DNA of 64,000 nucleotides from Lysobacter antibioticus. Its GTDB lineage: Bacteria; Pseudomonadota; Gammaproteobacteria; Xanthomonadales; Xanthomonadaceae. The stretch lies in assembly GCF_000731095.1 (NCBI RefSeq), contig NZ_JMTZ01000040.1, positions 1 to 64,000 of the forward strand, given 5' to 3'. Below the pieces are notes generated by a model. That model was given only the letters and a program-made list of their open reading frames with translations. It was not told the origin of the DNA and ran no database searches. The translations under genes were made by a program, and so were the position numbers. Each line of letters starts with the position of its first letter. The first letter of the stretch is position 1. Below, in pieces: positions 14,960 through 22,174 of this stretch.

Positions 14960-16984
14960 TCAGCGTTCGCGCACCAGGCGGAAGCCGACGTCGTCGTAGC
15001 CGCGGGTGGCGTTGAGCGGACGCAGGGCCGAGCCGCTGCGCCAGGAACTGCCGCCGACCTGGCGTTGCTGGCAGGTGCGGCCGCAATCGCCGGACCAGAT
15101 CGACAGCGCGCGACCGCCGCCGCCGGACATGCGCTGGGCTTCGTCGGCCGTCGGCAGGCGGTAGTGGCGGCCGGTCTGCTGGCTGTACCAACGCGCATAA
15201 GCCTCGGCATCGGAGGTCGACACGCAGACCACCGGTTCGGTCTCGTTCTGGTCGAAGCCTGGCGCCTTCCAGTCCTTCGGCGCGATTACCCGCAGCAGCG
15301 ACGCGCGTTCGCGGCACAACGCCGGCGCACGCTGGTTGGCGCTGACGAAGCGCGCGTACTCGCCGCGGCTGACCGGACGCGGGTTGAAACTCACCGCGAC
15401 GCTGCTGGCCGGCGCGGCCGCGCCGATCGTGGCCACGCCGCGCGCGACCGTGCCGTCGCCGGCGACGCCGCGTGCCTGCGCGATCAACCGGGTGGACACG
15501 GTGCGCGGCAGGCCGAACTCCTCGGCCAGCGCGATCACGCGCCCGGCGTCGGCGCCATCGCCGCGGCGCGCGGCCTGTTCCAGGCGGGTTTCCAGGGCTT
15601 GCGCGGCTTTTTCGCGCAGGCTGCGTTGCGCGGCCGAGTCGGCGGTGCCGGTTTGCTGGCCGAGCGCGGTGGCGTTGACCAGATGCTCGCGCGCACGCTG
15701 GTCGCGGCCTTCGCGCAAGTCGCGCGCCATCTCGTCGGCGAAGGCCTGGGTGAGTTCGCCGACCACCACGCCGACTTCCGGGCTGGTGCTGTCCAGATGC
15801 CAGGCGGTGAGCAGGCTGTTGTAAGCGTTGGCGTCGGCCGGCGAGGCCAGGCGGCCCTGGGCGATGTAGGTGCGTGCGTTCTGCAGCGATTCCTGCAGCG
15901 GCGCTTGCGGCAGCGGCGCCATCATCGCCTGGGTCGGGTCGTTGTCGATCCGGGTCGCACCGCTCTTGTTCGCGGCAGGCAATTCGGCGCGGAAGAAACC
16001 GTCCTTCTCGACCCGGTTGAGGGCGAAGGCGATGCTGACCACGGCGACCGCGACCACCGCCAGGCCGGCCCAGGCCGGGGTCACCCAGCGCTTGAGCGGA
16101 CGCAGTTGCGCGGCCACCCGGCCGAAACGCGAGAGTTCGCCGCGGTGCTTGATCTCGCTGACCGCCTCGGCCATTTCGGCAGCGTCGCTGAAACGCTGGT
16201 CGGGTTGCTTGGCCAGGGCGCGGTTCATGAAACGCTGCCAGTGCTTGAGCGGCGGCGGCAGCTTCGGAATCGGGTTCTGCGCGTGCATGACCGCCATCGA
16301 CAACGCGTCCTGCGCCTCGAACGGCAGCCGGCCGGTCAGCATTTCCCAGCACAACACGCCAAGGCTGTAGAGATCGGCGCGGCCGTCGACTTCTTCGCCG
16401 CGCGCCTGCTCCGGCGCCATGTAGGCGGTGCTGCCCACGGCCAGGCCGGTCGCGGTCATGCGCGCGCCGAAACCGCGGCGCAGGGCGATGCCGAAATCGG
16501 CCAGCAGCGGCCGTTCGGTGATGTCGAACAGGACGTTCTCGGCCTTGACGTCGCGATGCACGACGCCGCGCGAATGGGCGTACTCGAGCGCCGACAGCAG
16601 CGGCTCGACGATGGAAATGACCTCGGCTTCGCCGCGCGCGAAACCCTGCTCGATGCGCTTGCCCAGGTGGCCGCGCGGCAGGAACGGCATGGCGTAGTAG
16701 GGCAGGCCCTCGCGGGTGCGGCCGACTTCGTGGATACCGACGACGTGGGGATGTTCCAGGCGCGCGATCGTGCGGACTTCGTTCTCGAAGCGACGGCGGC
16801 TGACTTCGTCGGCCAGCGCGTGCGGCAGCATGATCTTGATGGCGACTTCGCGGCCAAGCGCGACTTGCTCGCCCAGGTAGACCGTGGACAAGCCGCCGTG
16901 GTTGATGATCTGGCGCAGTCGATAGCCGGGAATCTCCGGCATCGGTGCGCTGGGTTCATCGGATTGCGTTGTGATGATCGACAT
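14960..16984 (-). CDS. Receptor-type Ser/Thr protein kinase with SUMF1-like C-terminal domain
   Basis: A 674-residue protein with a cytoplasmic Hanks-type kinase domain (about 21-285): glycine loop around 29-36, catalytic Lys in VAIKIM (K50), HRDVKAEN (143-150), DFG (163-165) and the GSTAYMAPEQ activation segment. A membrane helix follows (about 302-322), then a periplasmic part with an alpha-helical region (about 345-520) and a formylglycine-generating-enzyme-like (SUMF1/FGE) domain (about 540-674) ending in GYDDVGFRLVRER. The FGE-like domain lacks the paired active-site cysteines of true formylglycine enzymes (a GGSSWRSG stretch sits there), so it is probably a binding module. I chose the ATG at 16984, which leaves 20 residues before the kinase; an ATG at 17014 is also possible. 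No phosphatase gene is adjacent. Confidence 0.92.
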   Translation of the reverse strand: MSIITTQSDEPSAPMPEIPGYRLRQIINHGGLSTVYLGEQVALGREVAIKIMLPHALADEVSRRRFENEVRTIARLEHPHVVGIHEVGRTREGLPYYAMPFLPRGHLGKRIEQGFARGEAEVISIVEPLLSALEYAHSRGVVHRDVKAENVLFDITERPLLADFGIALRRGFGARMTATGLAVGSTAYMAPEQARGEEVDGRADLYSLGVLCWEMLTGRLPFEAQDALSMAVMHAQNPIPKLPPPLKHWQRFMNRALAKQPDQRFSDAAEMAEAVSEIKHRGELSRFGRVAAQLRPLKRWVTPAWAGLAVVAVAVVSIAFALNRVEKDGFFRAELPAANKSGATRIDNDPTQAMMAPLPQAPLQESLQNARTYIAQGRLASPADANAYNSLLTAWHLDSTSPEVGVVVGELTQAFADEMARDLREGRDQRAREHLVNATALGQQTGTADSAAQRSLREKAAQALETRLEQAARRGDGADAGRVIALAEEFGLPRTVSTRLIAQARGVAGDGTVARGVATIGAAAPASSVAVSFNPRPVSRGEYARFVSANQRAPALCRERASLLRVIAPKDWKAPGFDQNETEPVVCVSTSDAEAYARWYSQQTGRHYRLPTADEAQRMSGGGGRALSIWSGDCGRTCQQRQVGGSSWRSGSALRPLNATRGYDDVGFRLVRER

Positions 16985-17201
16985 TCGCGGCCCCGTGTCG
17001 CGACTGCACAGCATACGCTGTCGCAGTGCCCGCGTAAGCGGCTAGTGTGCTTCTTGCCGGCCCGCCATGACAAGTAGAGCGGACGCTGGACCTTGGTCCA
17101 CTGGCGCCGCGTTCGATCCGCTTGGATATGAGCAACCGGTCAACAATCGCGGTGTCGCGATCGCACCATACCTCCGCGCAGCAGGCGGAATGGTGCGGCG
17201 A

Positions 17202-17705
17202 TCAGCGGTGGCTTGCCTTTCCAGCGCTTAGGGCGCTGTCCAAATTGGGCTTGTCGCGCTGGTCGCGCTTGCGCCGCACGTACAGCTGTTTGCGGATCTT
17301 GGCGACTACTTCGCCGCTGGCGTCGACCACGTCGGTGTCGAACCAGTGCAGGTATTTGTCGCCGTTGGCGGTGGCCTTGCGCAGTTCGTCGAGCACCTCG
17401 TCGTCGAGACGGAATTCGGCGCGCACGGTGCCGCGCCCGGGTTTGACGAACTCGATCGAACCGGCGCGATCCCAGACGATGTACTCGCGGCCGAGGGCGT
17501 TCATCGCCAGCAGCATCCAGAACGGGTCGGTCATCGAGAACAGGCTGCCGCCGAAATGGGTGCCGACGTAGTTGCGGTTCCAGGGGCGCATGCGCAGTTC
17601 GACCGTGGCCTGGCGGTAGTCCGGGGCGATCGCGGCGACGTGGATGCCGGAAAACAGGAACGGCGGCCACAGATTGAGGCCGTGGCGCAGGGTGCTGGCT
17701 TTCAT
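17202..17705 (-). CDS. DUF4442 hotdog-fold thioesterase-like protein
   Basis: A 167-residue single-domain protein of the DUF4442 group within the hotdog superfamily, which includes acyl-CoA thioesterases. Conserved blocks are LNLWPPFLFSGI, RNYVGTHFGGSLFSMTDPF and VWDRAGSIEFVKPGRG. The NYVGTHFGG motif is the hallmark of the group. It probably hydrolyses an acyl thioester in the cytoplasm, but the substrate is unknown. It starts at an ATG at 17705 and stands alone between the Ser/Thr kinase and the CnoX-like gene, all on the minus strand with gaps over 120 bases, so not clearly an operon. Confidence 0.85.
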   Translation of the reverse strand: MKASTLRHGLNLWPPFLFSGIHVAAIAPDYRQATVELRMRPWNRNYVGTHFGGSLFSMTDPFWMLLAMNALGREYIVWDRAGSIEFVKPGRGTVRAEFRLDDEVLDELRKATANGDKYLHWFDTDVVDASGEVVAKIRKQLYVRRKRDQRDKPNLDSALSAGKASHR

Positions 17706-17829
17706 GGGGGCAAGGGTGGCGAAGGCCGGTCTAGCCTGCCATACGGGTGCGTATAGTCAAGCCTTCGCTGGGTCGGGACCGTCGAGGCCGGCGGCGGATC
17801 GGCCGCGCACCGGCGCCAGGGCGGCCCGT

Positions 17830-18699
17830 TCAGAACAGCAGCGAGGCCATCTTGCGGCGGTACTGGCCGACCAGGTCCTGGTCTTCGACCACCTTGAAGG
17901 CATCGATCAGGGCCTTGCGCGGCAGGCCGTCCTGGAAGCTACGGTCGCGGCGCAGCAGTTCGATGAAGTGCTCAAGCGCGGCCTGGTCGTGGCCGGCGGC
18001 GAGCAGGCGCGCGCCGAGCAGGTAGCGGGCCTGCAGGTCTTCGGGCTGGGCGGCGATGGCGGCCTCCAGCGTCTGCACCGGCGGCGCGTCCTTGCTCACG
18101 GCCAGGAAGCCGAGGCGGGCGCGGGCGCGCAGGCTGCGGTCGTCGGTGGCGAGGTTGGCCGGCAGGGCGTCGAGCAACTGCTCCGACTCCTGCGCCGCAC
18201 CGGTGGCCAGCAGGGCCAAGGCCAGGTCGAGCTTGAGTTCGGCCTTGTCGGGCTGTTCGGCGACTTCGTGGCGCAGGCGCACGACTTCGCCGTGCGGGTC
18301 GACCGCGGCGGGTTCGGCGACGGCCTCTTCGACCGGCGCGGCCTCGGCCGGCTCGATGCCGTGGTGCTTGAGGAATTCGCGCACCGCGCTTTCCGGCAGG
18401 GCTTCGGCGAAGCCGTCGACCAACTGGCCGCCCTTGACCAGGAACACGGTCGGGATCGAGCGGATCTGGAACGCGGCGCCGAGCTGCTGTTCGGCCTCGA
18501 CGTCGACCTTGGCCAGTTCGAAGGCGCCGTTGTAGTCGGCCGCCAGTTTTTCCAGGATCGGGCCCAAGGTCTTGCACGGCTGGCACCATTCGGCCCAGAA
18601 ATCGATCAGGACCGGCACCTGCAGGGATTTCTGCAGCACCTCTTCCTGGAAGCGATCGGCGGTGGCGTCGAAGACGTGGGGCTTGGCGGTTGCGGTCAT
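17830..18699 (-). CDS. cnoX: CnoX-like thioredoxin with C-terminal TPR region
   Basis: A 289-residue protein with an N-terminal thioredoxin domain (about 5-112) and a helical TPR-like region (about 135-289), the architecture of E. coli CnoX/YbbN (284 residues), a holdase chaperone that protects proteins from oxidative damage and hands them to GroEL or DnaK. Here the redox motif WCQPCK is complete, whereas E. coli CnoX has a degenerate site, so this protein may also reduce disulfides. Conserved features include FWAEWCQPCKTLGPILEKLA and the cis-proline in IRSIPTVFLVKGG. A linker rich in Ala/Glu/Pro (about 114-135) joins the halves. The ATG at 18699 fits the family length; an upstream ATG at 18759 would add 20 unlikely residues. 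It is divergent from the DUF998 gene. Confidence 0.88.
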   Translation of the reverse strand: MTATAKPHVFDATADRFQEEVLQKSLQVPVLIDFWAEWCQPCKTLGPILEKLAADYNGAFELAKVDVEAEQQLGAAFQIRSIPTVFLVKGGQLVDGFAEALPESAVREFLKHHGIEPAEAAPVEEAVAEPAAVDPHGEVVRLRHEVAEQPDKAELKLDLALALLATGAAQESEQLLDALPANLATDDRSLRARARLGFLAVSKDAPPVQTLEAAIAAQPEDLQARYLLGARLLAAGHDQAALEHFIELLRRDRSFQDGLPRKALIDAFKVVEDQDLVGQYRRKMASLLF

Positions 18700-18799
18700 C
18701 GTCTGGCTCGTCTGCGTGGTGCGCGGGTTGGAACCCGAAGTGGGGGCGATCGGGCGCAAGGCAAGCGCGCGCCGCGGGTGCGCACGCTAGCATGACGCG

Positions 18800-19501
18800 A
18801 TGAAGCGCTCATCGAAATCGAGGAACGGGAACCCGAACACAGGCCCGGCGACCGCGGCCGATATCGGCGCAGCCAACACCGGTGCAGGCGCAAGCGCAGG
18901 CAGGGGGCGCGGCCGCATGCAGGCGCTCGCGTTGGCGGCGGCGCTGTGCTGCCTCGGCGCCTTGCTCGGTTTCGGCGCGGCGCTCGAAGGCTATTCGCAT
19001 CGCCTGCATCCGCCGGGCCTGCTCGGCGCCGACGGCATCGCCCATGCGGCCGCCTTCAATCTGCTCGGCTTCGTGGTGCCGGGGCTGCTGTTGGCGGCAG
19101 TGGCCTGGCGGCTGCGCGAACGCCTGCGCAGCGGCGGCGCGATGGCGCGCATCGGCGCCTGGCTGTGGTGCCTGTCGGCCCTGGCCTGGGCGGCGCAGGG
19201 CGGGGTGTCGCTCGATCCGACCGACCTGGATGCGCAAGCCAGCCGTCTGCATGCGACCGCCTGGATGCTGTGGTGGCTGGCCTTCGTGGCCGGCGCGGCC
19301 TTGCTCGCGATCGGTGCGCGCGGCCTGCCGGCGTGGCGCGGCCTGATCTCGGTCGAAGTGCTGTCCGGCGCGCTGGTGCTGATCGCGGTGCTCGGCGCCG
19401 ACATCGGCGTGTTGCCGGCGCCGGTCGCCCAGCGGCTCGCCTTGCTGATCTGGTTGATCGCTTATGTGGCCACGGCGCGCGGCGAACGCCCCGGAAACTG
19501 A
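18800..19501 (+). CDS. DUF998-type membrane protein
   Basis: A 233-residue membrane protein with about six hydrophobic helices (starting near 40, 73, 110, 145, 175 and 205). The arrangement and motifs such as HPPGLLGADGIAHAAAFNLLGFVVPG resemble the DUF998 family, whose function is unknown. The first 39 residues are polar, Gly/Ala/Arg rich and unlike the rest. An internal ATG at residue 40 would remove them, so the true start may be 18917. It is divergent from the cnoX-like gene and has no partner downstream. Confidence 0.7.
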   Translation: MKRSSKSRNGNPNTGPATAADIGAANTGAGASAGRGRGRMQALALAAALCCLGALLGFGAALEGYSHRLHPPGLLGADGIAHAAAFNLLGFVVPGLLLAAVAWRLRERLRSGGAMARIGAWLWCLSALAWAAQGGVSLDPTDLDAQASRLHATAWMLWWLAFVAGAALLAIGARGLPAWRGLISVEVLSGALVLIAVLGADIGVLPAPVAQRLALLIWLIAYVATARGERPGN

Positions 19502-19703
19502 TGCGCAGCGGCGCAATGTCGATGCGGCGGACGACAGCGGATGCGCGTCGCGCATCCGCTTCGATGACAGGTGCCGACGCCGCAGCAAGGTCGATCGTAT
19601 TCGGCGCCTGCCGCGGACGCGACGTCCGCGGCCGACCTTGCTGCGGCGACGGCGGTCCTGGAGCGCGCGGCGTCGGAGAGGCCGAGGCCGCGCGGCGATG
19701 GAC

Positions 19704-20003
19704 TCAGCGCGCGCTTTGCCGCGTGTCGACGATGCGCGCGGCTCTTACCGGTGTGGCCTGGTGGCGTTCGCGCGGCGCCAGCGCGTCGCTCGCGGCGGCG
19801 GTGATTTCGCAATAGCTCGCGCGGCAGTCGTTGTATTCGAGCTCGCAGGCCAGTTGCTGTTCCGGCGTGACGGCGCTGCGGATGCAGGCGCGGTAGGGAT
19901 AGAAACATTCCGGGCACGGCGGAGCCGCGAGTGCCTGGGTCATCGAAAGCAGGCTGCCGAGGGCGGCCGCACAAACGGCGGCGACGAGCAAGGGCGGTTT
20001 CAT
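19704..20003 (-). CDS. Small cysteine-rich secreted protein
   Basis: A 99-residue protein I do not recognise. It has a clear signal peptide (about 1-26, ending ALAA). The mature part holds six cysteines in a tight pattern: C-x2-C-x6-C-x12-C-x6-C-x4-C, within PPCPECFYPYRAC, QLACELEYNDC and ASYC. Such spacing suggests a small disulfide-bonded or metal-binding domain in the periplasm or outside. The last 30 residues are polar and lack cysteine. The start is supported by AAAGGGAG six bases upstream of the ATG at 20003. It is transcribed from the minus strand, downstream of the amidohydrolase gene but 260 bases away. Not a toxin or known inhibitor family that I can name. Confidence 0.7.
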   Translation of the reverse strand: MKPPLLVAAVCAAALGSLLSMTQALAAPPCPECFYPYRACIRSAVTPEQQLACELEYNDCRASYCEITAAASDALAPRERHQATPVRAARIVDTRQSAR

Positions 20004-20264
20004 TCGAACTCCCTTTCAGTGAAGCGTGGGCCGGGAGGCGCGAGCGGCCTCGATGTACTGCGGCGTTTGAATCTCCTGTGCCGGATGCTGACCCGGCACC
20101 GTGCTTATGCCACGCACGCGGCGGGCCCGCCGTGACTCAGTTCACGGGCACGGCGGTGCTGCCGCCGCAGGCGGCTTTTCTGTGAACTGGAACTGGGCCG
20201 GCAAGCGGCTGCCGACGCCGGCGCGCCCACGCGCGTCGGCGCCCGCAGCGATGCGGCGCGGCGC

Positions 20265-21566
20265 TTACAAGGCCTGCTTGAAGACCTGCCCGTCCTTCAT
20301 GACGAAATCGACCTTCATCACCGCGTTGATGTCCTCGAGCGGGTTGCCCGGCACGGCGACGATGTCGGCGCGCTTGCCGGCTTCGATCACGCCCTGGTCG
20401 TCGACGCCGAGCACTTCGGCGGCGCGGATCGTCGCCGCCTGCAAGGCCACCGCGGCGGGAATGCCGGCTTCGACCATGTAGAGGAATTCGCGTGCGTTGT
20501 CGCCGTGCGGGCCGACGCCCATGTCGGTGCCGAAGGCGATCTTGACGCCGTTCTTGTAGGCCTTGGCCGCGGTCTGCTGGATCAGCGAGCCGATCCGCGC
20601 CGCCTTCGGACGCACCACTTCCGGGAAGTAGCCGTCGATCTTGGCCTTGTCGGCGACGAAGCGGCCGGCATAGATGGTCGGTACGTACCAGGTGCCTTTC
20701 TGCTTCATCAGCGACATCACTTCGTCGGTCATGTAGGTGCCGTGCTCGATCGAGGTCACCCCGCCGAGCACCGCGCGCTTCATGCCTTCGGTGCCGTGCG
20801 CATGCGCGGCGACGCGATAGCCGTAGTCCTTGGCGGCGTCGACGATGGCCTTGACCTCGTCGACGGTGAACTGCGGCGCGTCGCCGGACTTGGCGTAGGA
20901 CAGCACGCCGCCGGTGGCGGTGATCTTGATCACGTCGCTGCCGTCCTTGTAACGCTGGCGCACCGCCTGGCGTGCTTCGTCGACCGAGTTGATCACGCCC
21001 TCGGTCGGGCCCGGCGGGCCGAGCAGATGCGAGAGGGTGGCGTTATAGCCGTTGGTCGGGTCGGCATGGCCGCCGGTGGTGGCGATCGACTTGCCCGCGG
21101 CCCAGATGCGCGGGCCGGCGACCAGGCCCTGGTTGATCGCATCGCGCAGGTGCGGGCTGACTTCGCCGCCGAGGTCGCGCACGCTGGTGAAGCCGGCCAT
21201 CAGGGTCTTGTTGGCATAGCCGACCGAACGGAAAGCGAAATCGACCGGGTCGAGGCGGAAGTCTTCTTCGTAGCTCTTCGGGCTGGACTGGTCGCCCAGG
21301 TGCACGTGCAGGTCGGTCCAGCCCGGCGTGCAGGTGTGGCCGGACAGGTCGACCGTGCGCGCGCCCGGCGCCTCGGCGCGGCCGTCGAGGACCTGCTCGA
21401 CCTTGCCGTCGCGCACCACCACGGTGCGCGATTCCAGCAGTTTGCCGCTGCGCGCGTCGAACAATCGGCCGCACTGCAGTGCCATCGGTTCGGCCGCGAC
21501 GGTGGGGGCGGCATAGGCCGGGGCGGCGGACAGGACGGCGATGACGGCGACGGCGAGACGGGTCAT
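20265..21566 (-). CDS. Exported amidohydrolase (imidazolonepropionase/prolidase-like)
   Basis: A 433-residue metal-dependent hydrolase with a signal peptide (about 1-20). Amidohydrolase-superfamily ligands are visible: HVH in WTDLHVHLG, a Lys likely to be carbamylated in [16 protein letters not shown] in [20 protein letters not shown], and the late Asp in IAFGTDMG. The C-terminal strand [20 protein letters not shown] is characteristic of the group that includes Xaa-Pro dipeptidases and related secreted enzymes. It probably cleaves a peptide or amide in the periplasm; the exact substrate cannot be told from sequence. Length and motifs are complete. It stands alone, flanked by two small secreted-protein genes of unknown function. 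Confidence 0.9.
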   Translation of the reverse strand: MTRLAVAVIAVLSAAPAYAAPTVAAEPMALQCGRLFDARSGKLLESRTVVVRDGKVEQVLDGRAEAPGARTVDLSGHTCTPGWTDLHVHLGDQSSPKSYEEDFRLDPVDFAFRSVGYANKTLMAGFTSVRDLGGEVSPHLRDAINQGLVAGPRIWAAGKSIATTGGHADPTNGYNATLSHLLGPPGPTEGVINSVDEARQAVRQRYKDGSDVIKITATGGVLSYAKSGDAPQFTVDEVKAIVDAAKDYGYRVAAHAHGTEGMKRAVLGGVTSIEHGTYMTDEVMSLMKQKGTWYVPTIYAGRFVADKAKIDGYFPEVVRPKAARIGSLIQQTAAKAYKNGVKIAFGTDMGVGPHGDNAREFLYMVEAGIPAAVALQAATIRAAEVLGVDDQGVIEAGKRADIVAVPGNPLEDINAVMKVDFVMKDGQVFKQAL

Positions 21567-21747
21567 GTGCGGATTCCGGGACGAAGTTGGCCGATCTTAG
21601 CGGCCGATTCGGCCGCGCACCGTTGCCAAGGGTCATGCTTGACTGCAACTTGGGGGCCGATGCGGGCCGGCCGGACCGGAGGCCTGCATCGGCCGTACAG
21701 GCCCTTCGTCGGCATCCATCCGGTTCGTCCAGAACGAGTCGACCGTC

Positions 21748-21945
21748 ATGATCAAGCTGTCGCTGTTGCTCGCCGCCGTCCTGTTGTCCGGGGCCGTCCA
21801 GGCCACCGATGTCCGCACCGCACCGGCTCCCGACCGCACCCGGGGCGGAGTCATCGGCAATCTGCCGAAGTTCTGCCCGATGGGGAAAACCGTCCGTCCG
21901 ATCTACAACGAGAAGGGGCAGGTCGTCGCGTTCGAGTGCGTTTGA
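21748..21945 (+). CDS. Small secreted two-cysteine protein
   Basis: A 65-residue protein I do not recognise. Residues 1-19 form a typical signal peptide (ending AVQA). The mature part is about 46 residues with two cysteines (FCPMGK and the penultimate FECV) that could form one disulfide, joined by [16 protein letters not shown], which resembles a beta hairpin. The compact, charged mature sequence and the complete signal peptide support a real gene despite its size. A strong terminator follows at 22001. It is divergent from the amidohydrolase gene, so they may share a regulatory region of about 180 bases. Confidence 0.65.
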   Translation: MIKLSLLLAAVLLSGAVQATDVRTAPAPDRTRGGVIGNLPKFCPMGKTVRPIYNEKGQVVAFECV

Positions 21946-22000
21946 GCGCACGCCGGCGCCTGCGCCGGGGCGCTGCACCCGGGTCGCAGGCGTGAAAACC

Positions 22001-22031
22001 GAAGGCCGGTCCGCGAGGGCCGGCCTTCTTC
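22001..22031 (+). terminator. Rho-independent terminator of the 65-residue protein gene
   Basis: Stem GAAGGCCGG (22001-22009) with CCGGCCTTC (22020-22028), followed by TTC. It is preceded by AAAA, and lies 55 bases after the small secreted-protein gene and before leuS. Confidence 0.75.
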
Positions 22032-22174
22032 GCCGGTGCCCGGGTGGGGCCGGCCAGAGCGGGGAGGGCGACCTGTCGCGGGTCTTGCGGCCGCAGCCGC
22101 GGCCGCCCGCGCATGGCGGGGCTTGGTGCGCTGCGGTAGGCTTGCCGGTCCTGTCCTTCCGCTCATGCCCGCCT

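Noticed and set aside
20161-20179. GCCGCC/GGCGGC hairpin followed by TTTT, looking like a plus-strand terminator
   Set aside because: No plus-strand gene ends nearby; the closest (DUF998) stops more than 650 bases away. On the minus strand the T run is on the wrong side. It may be a chance or relic structure.
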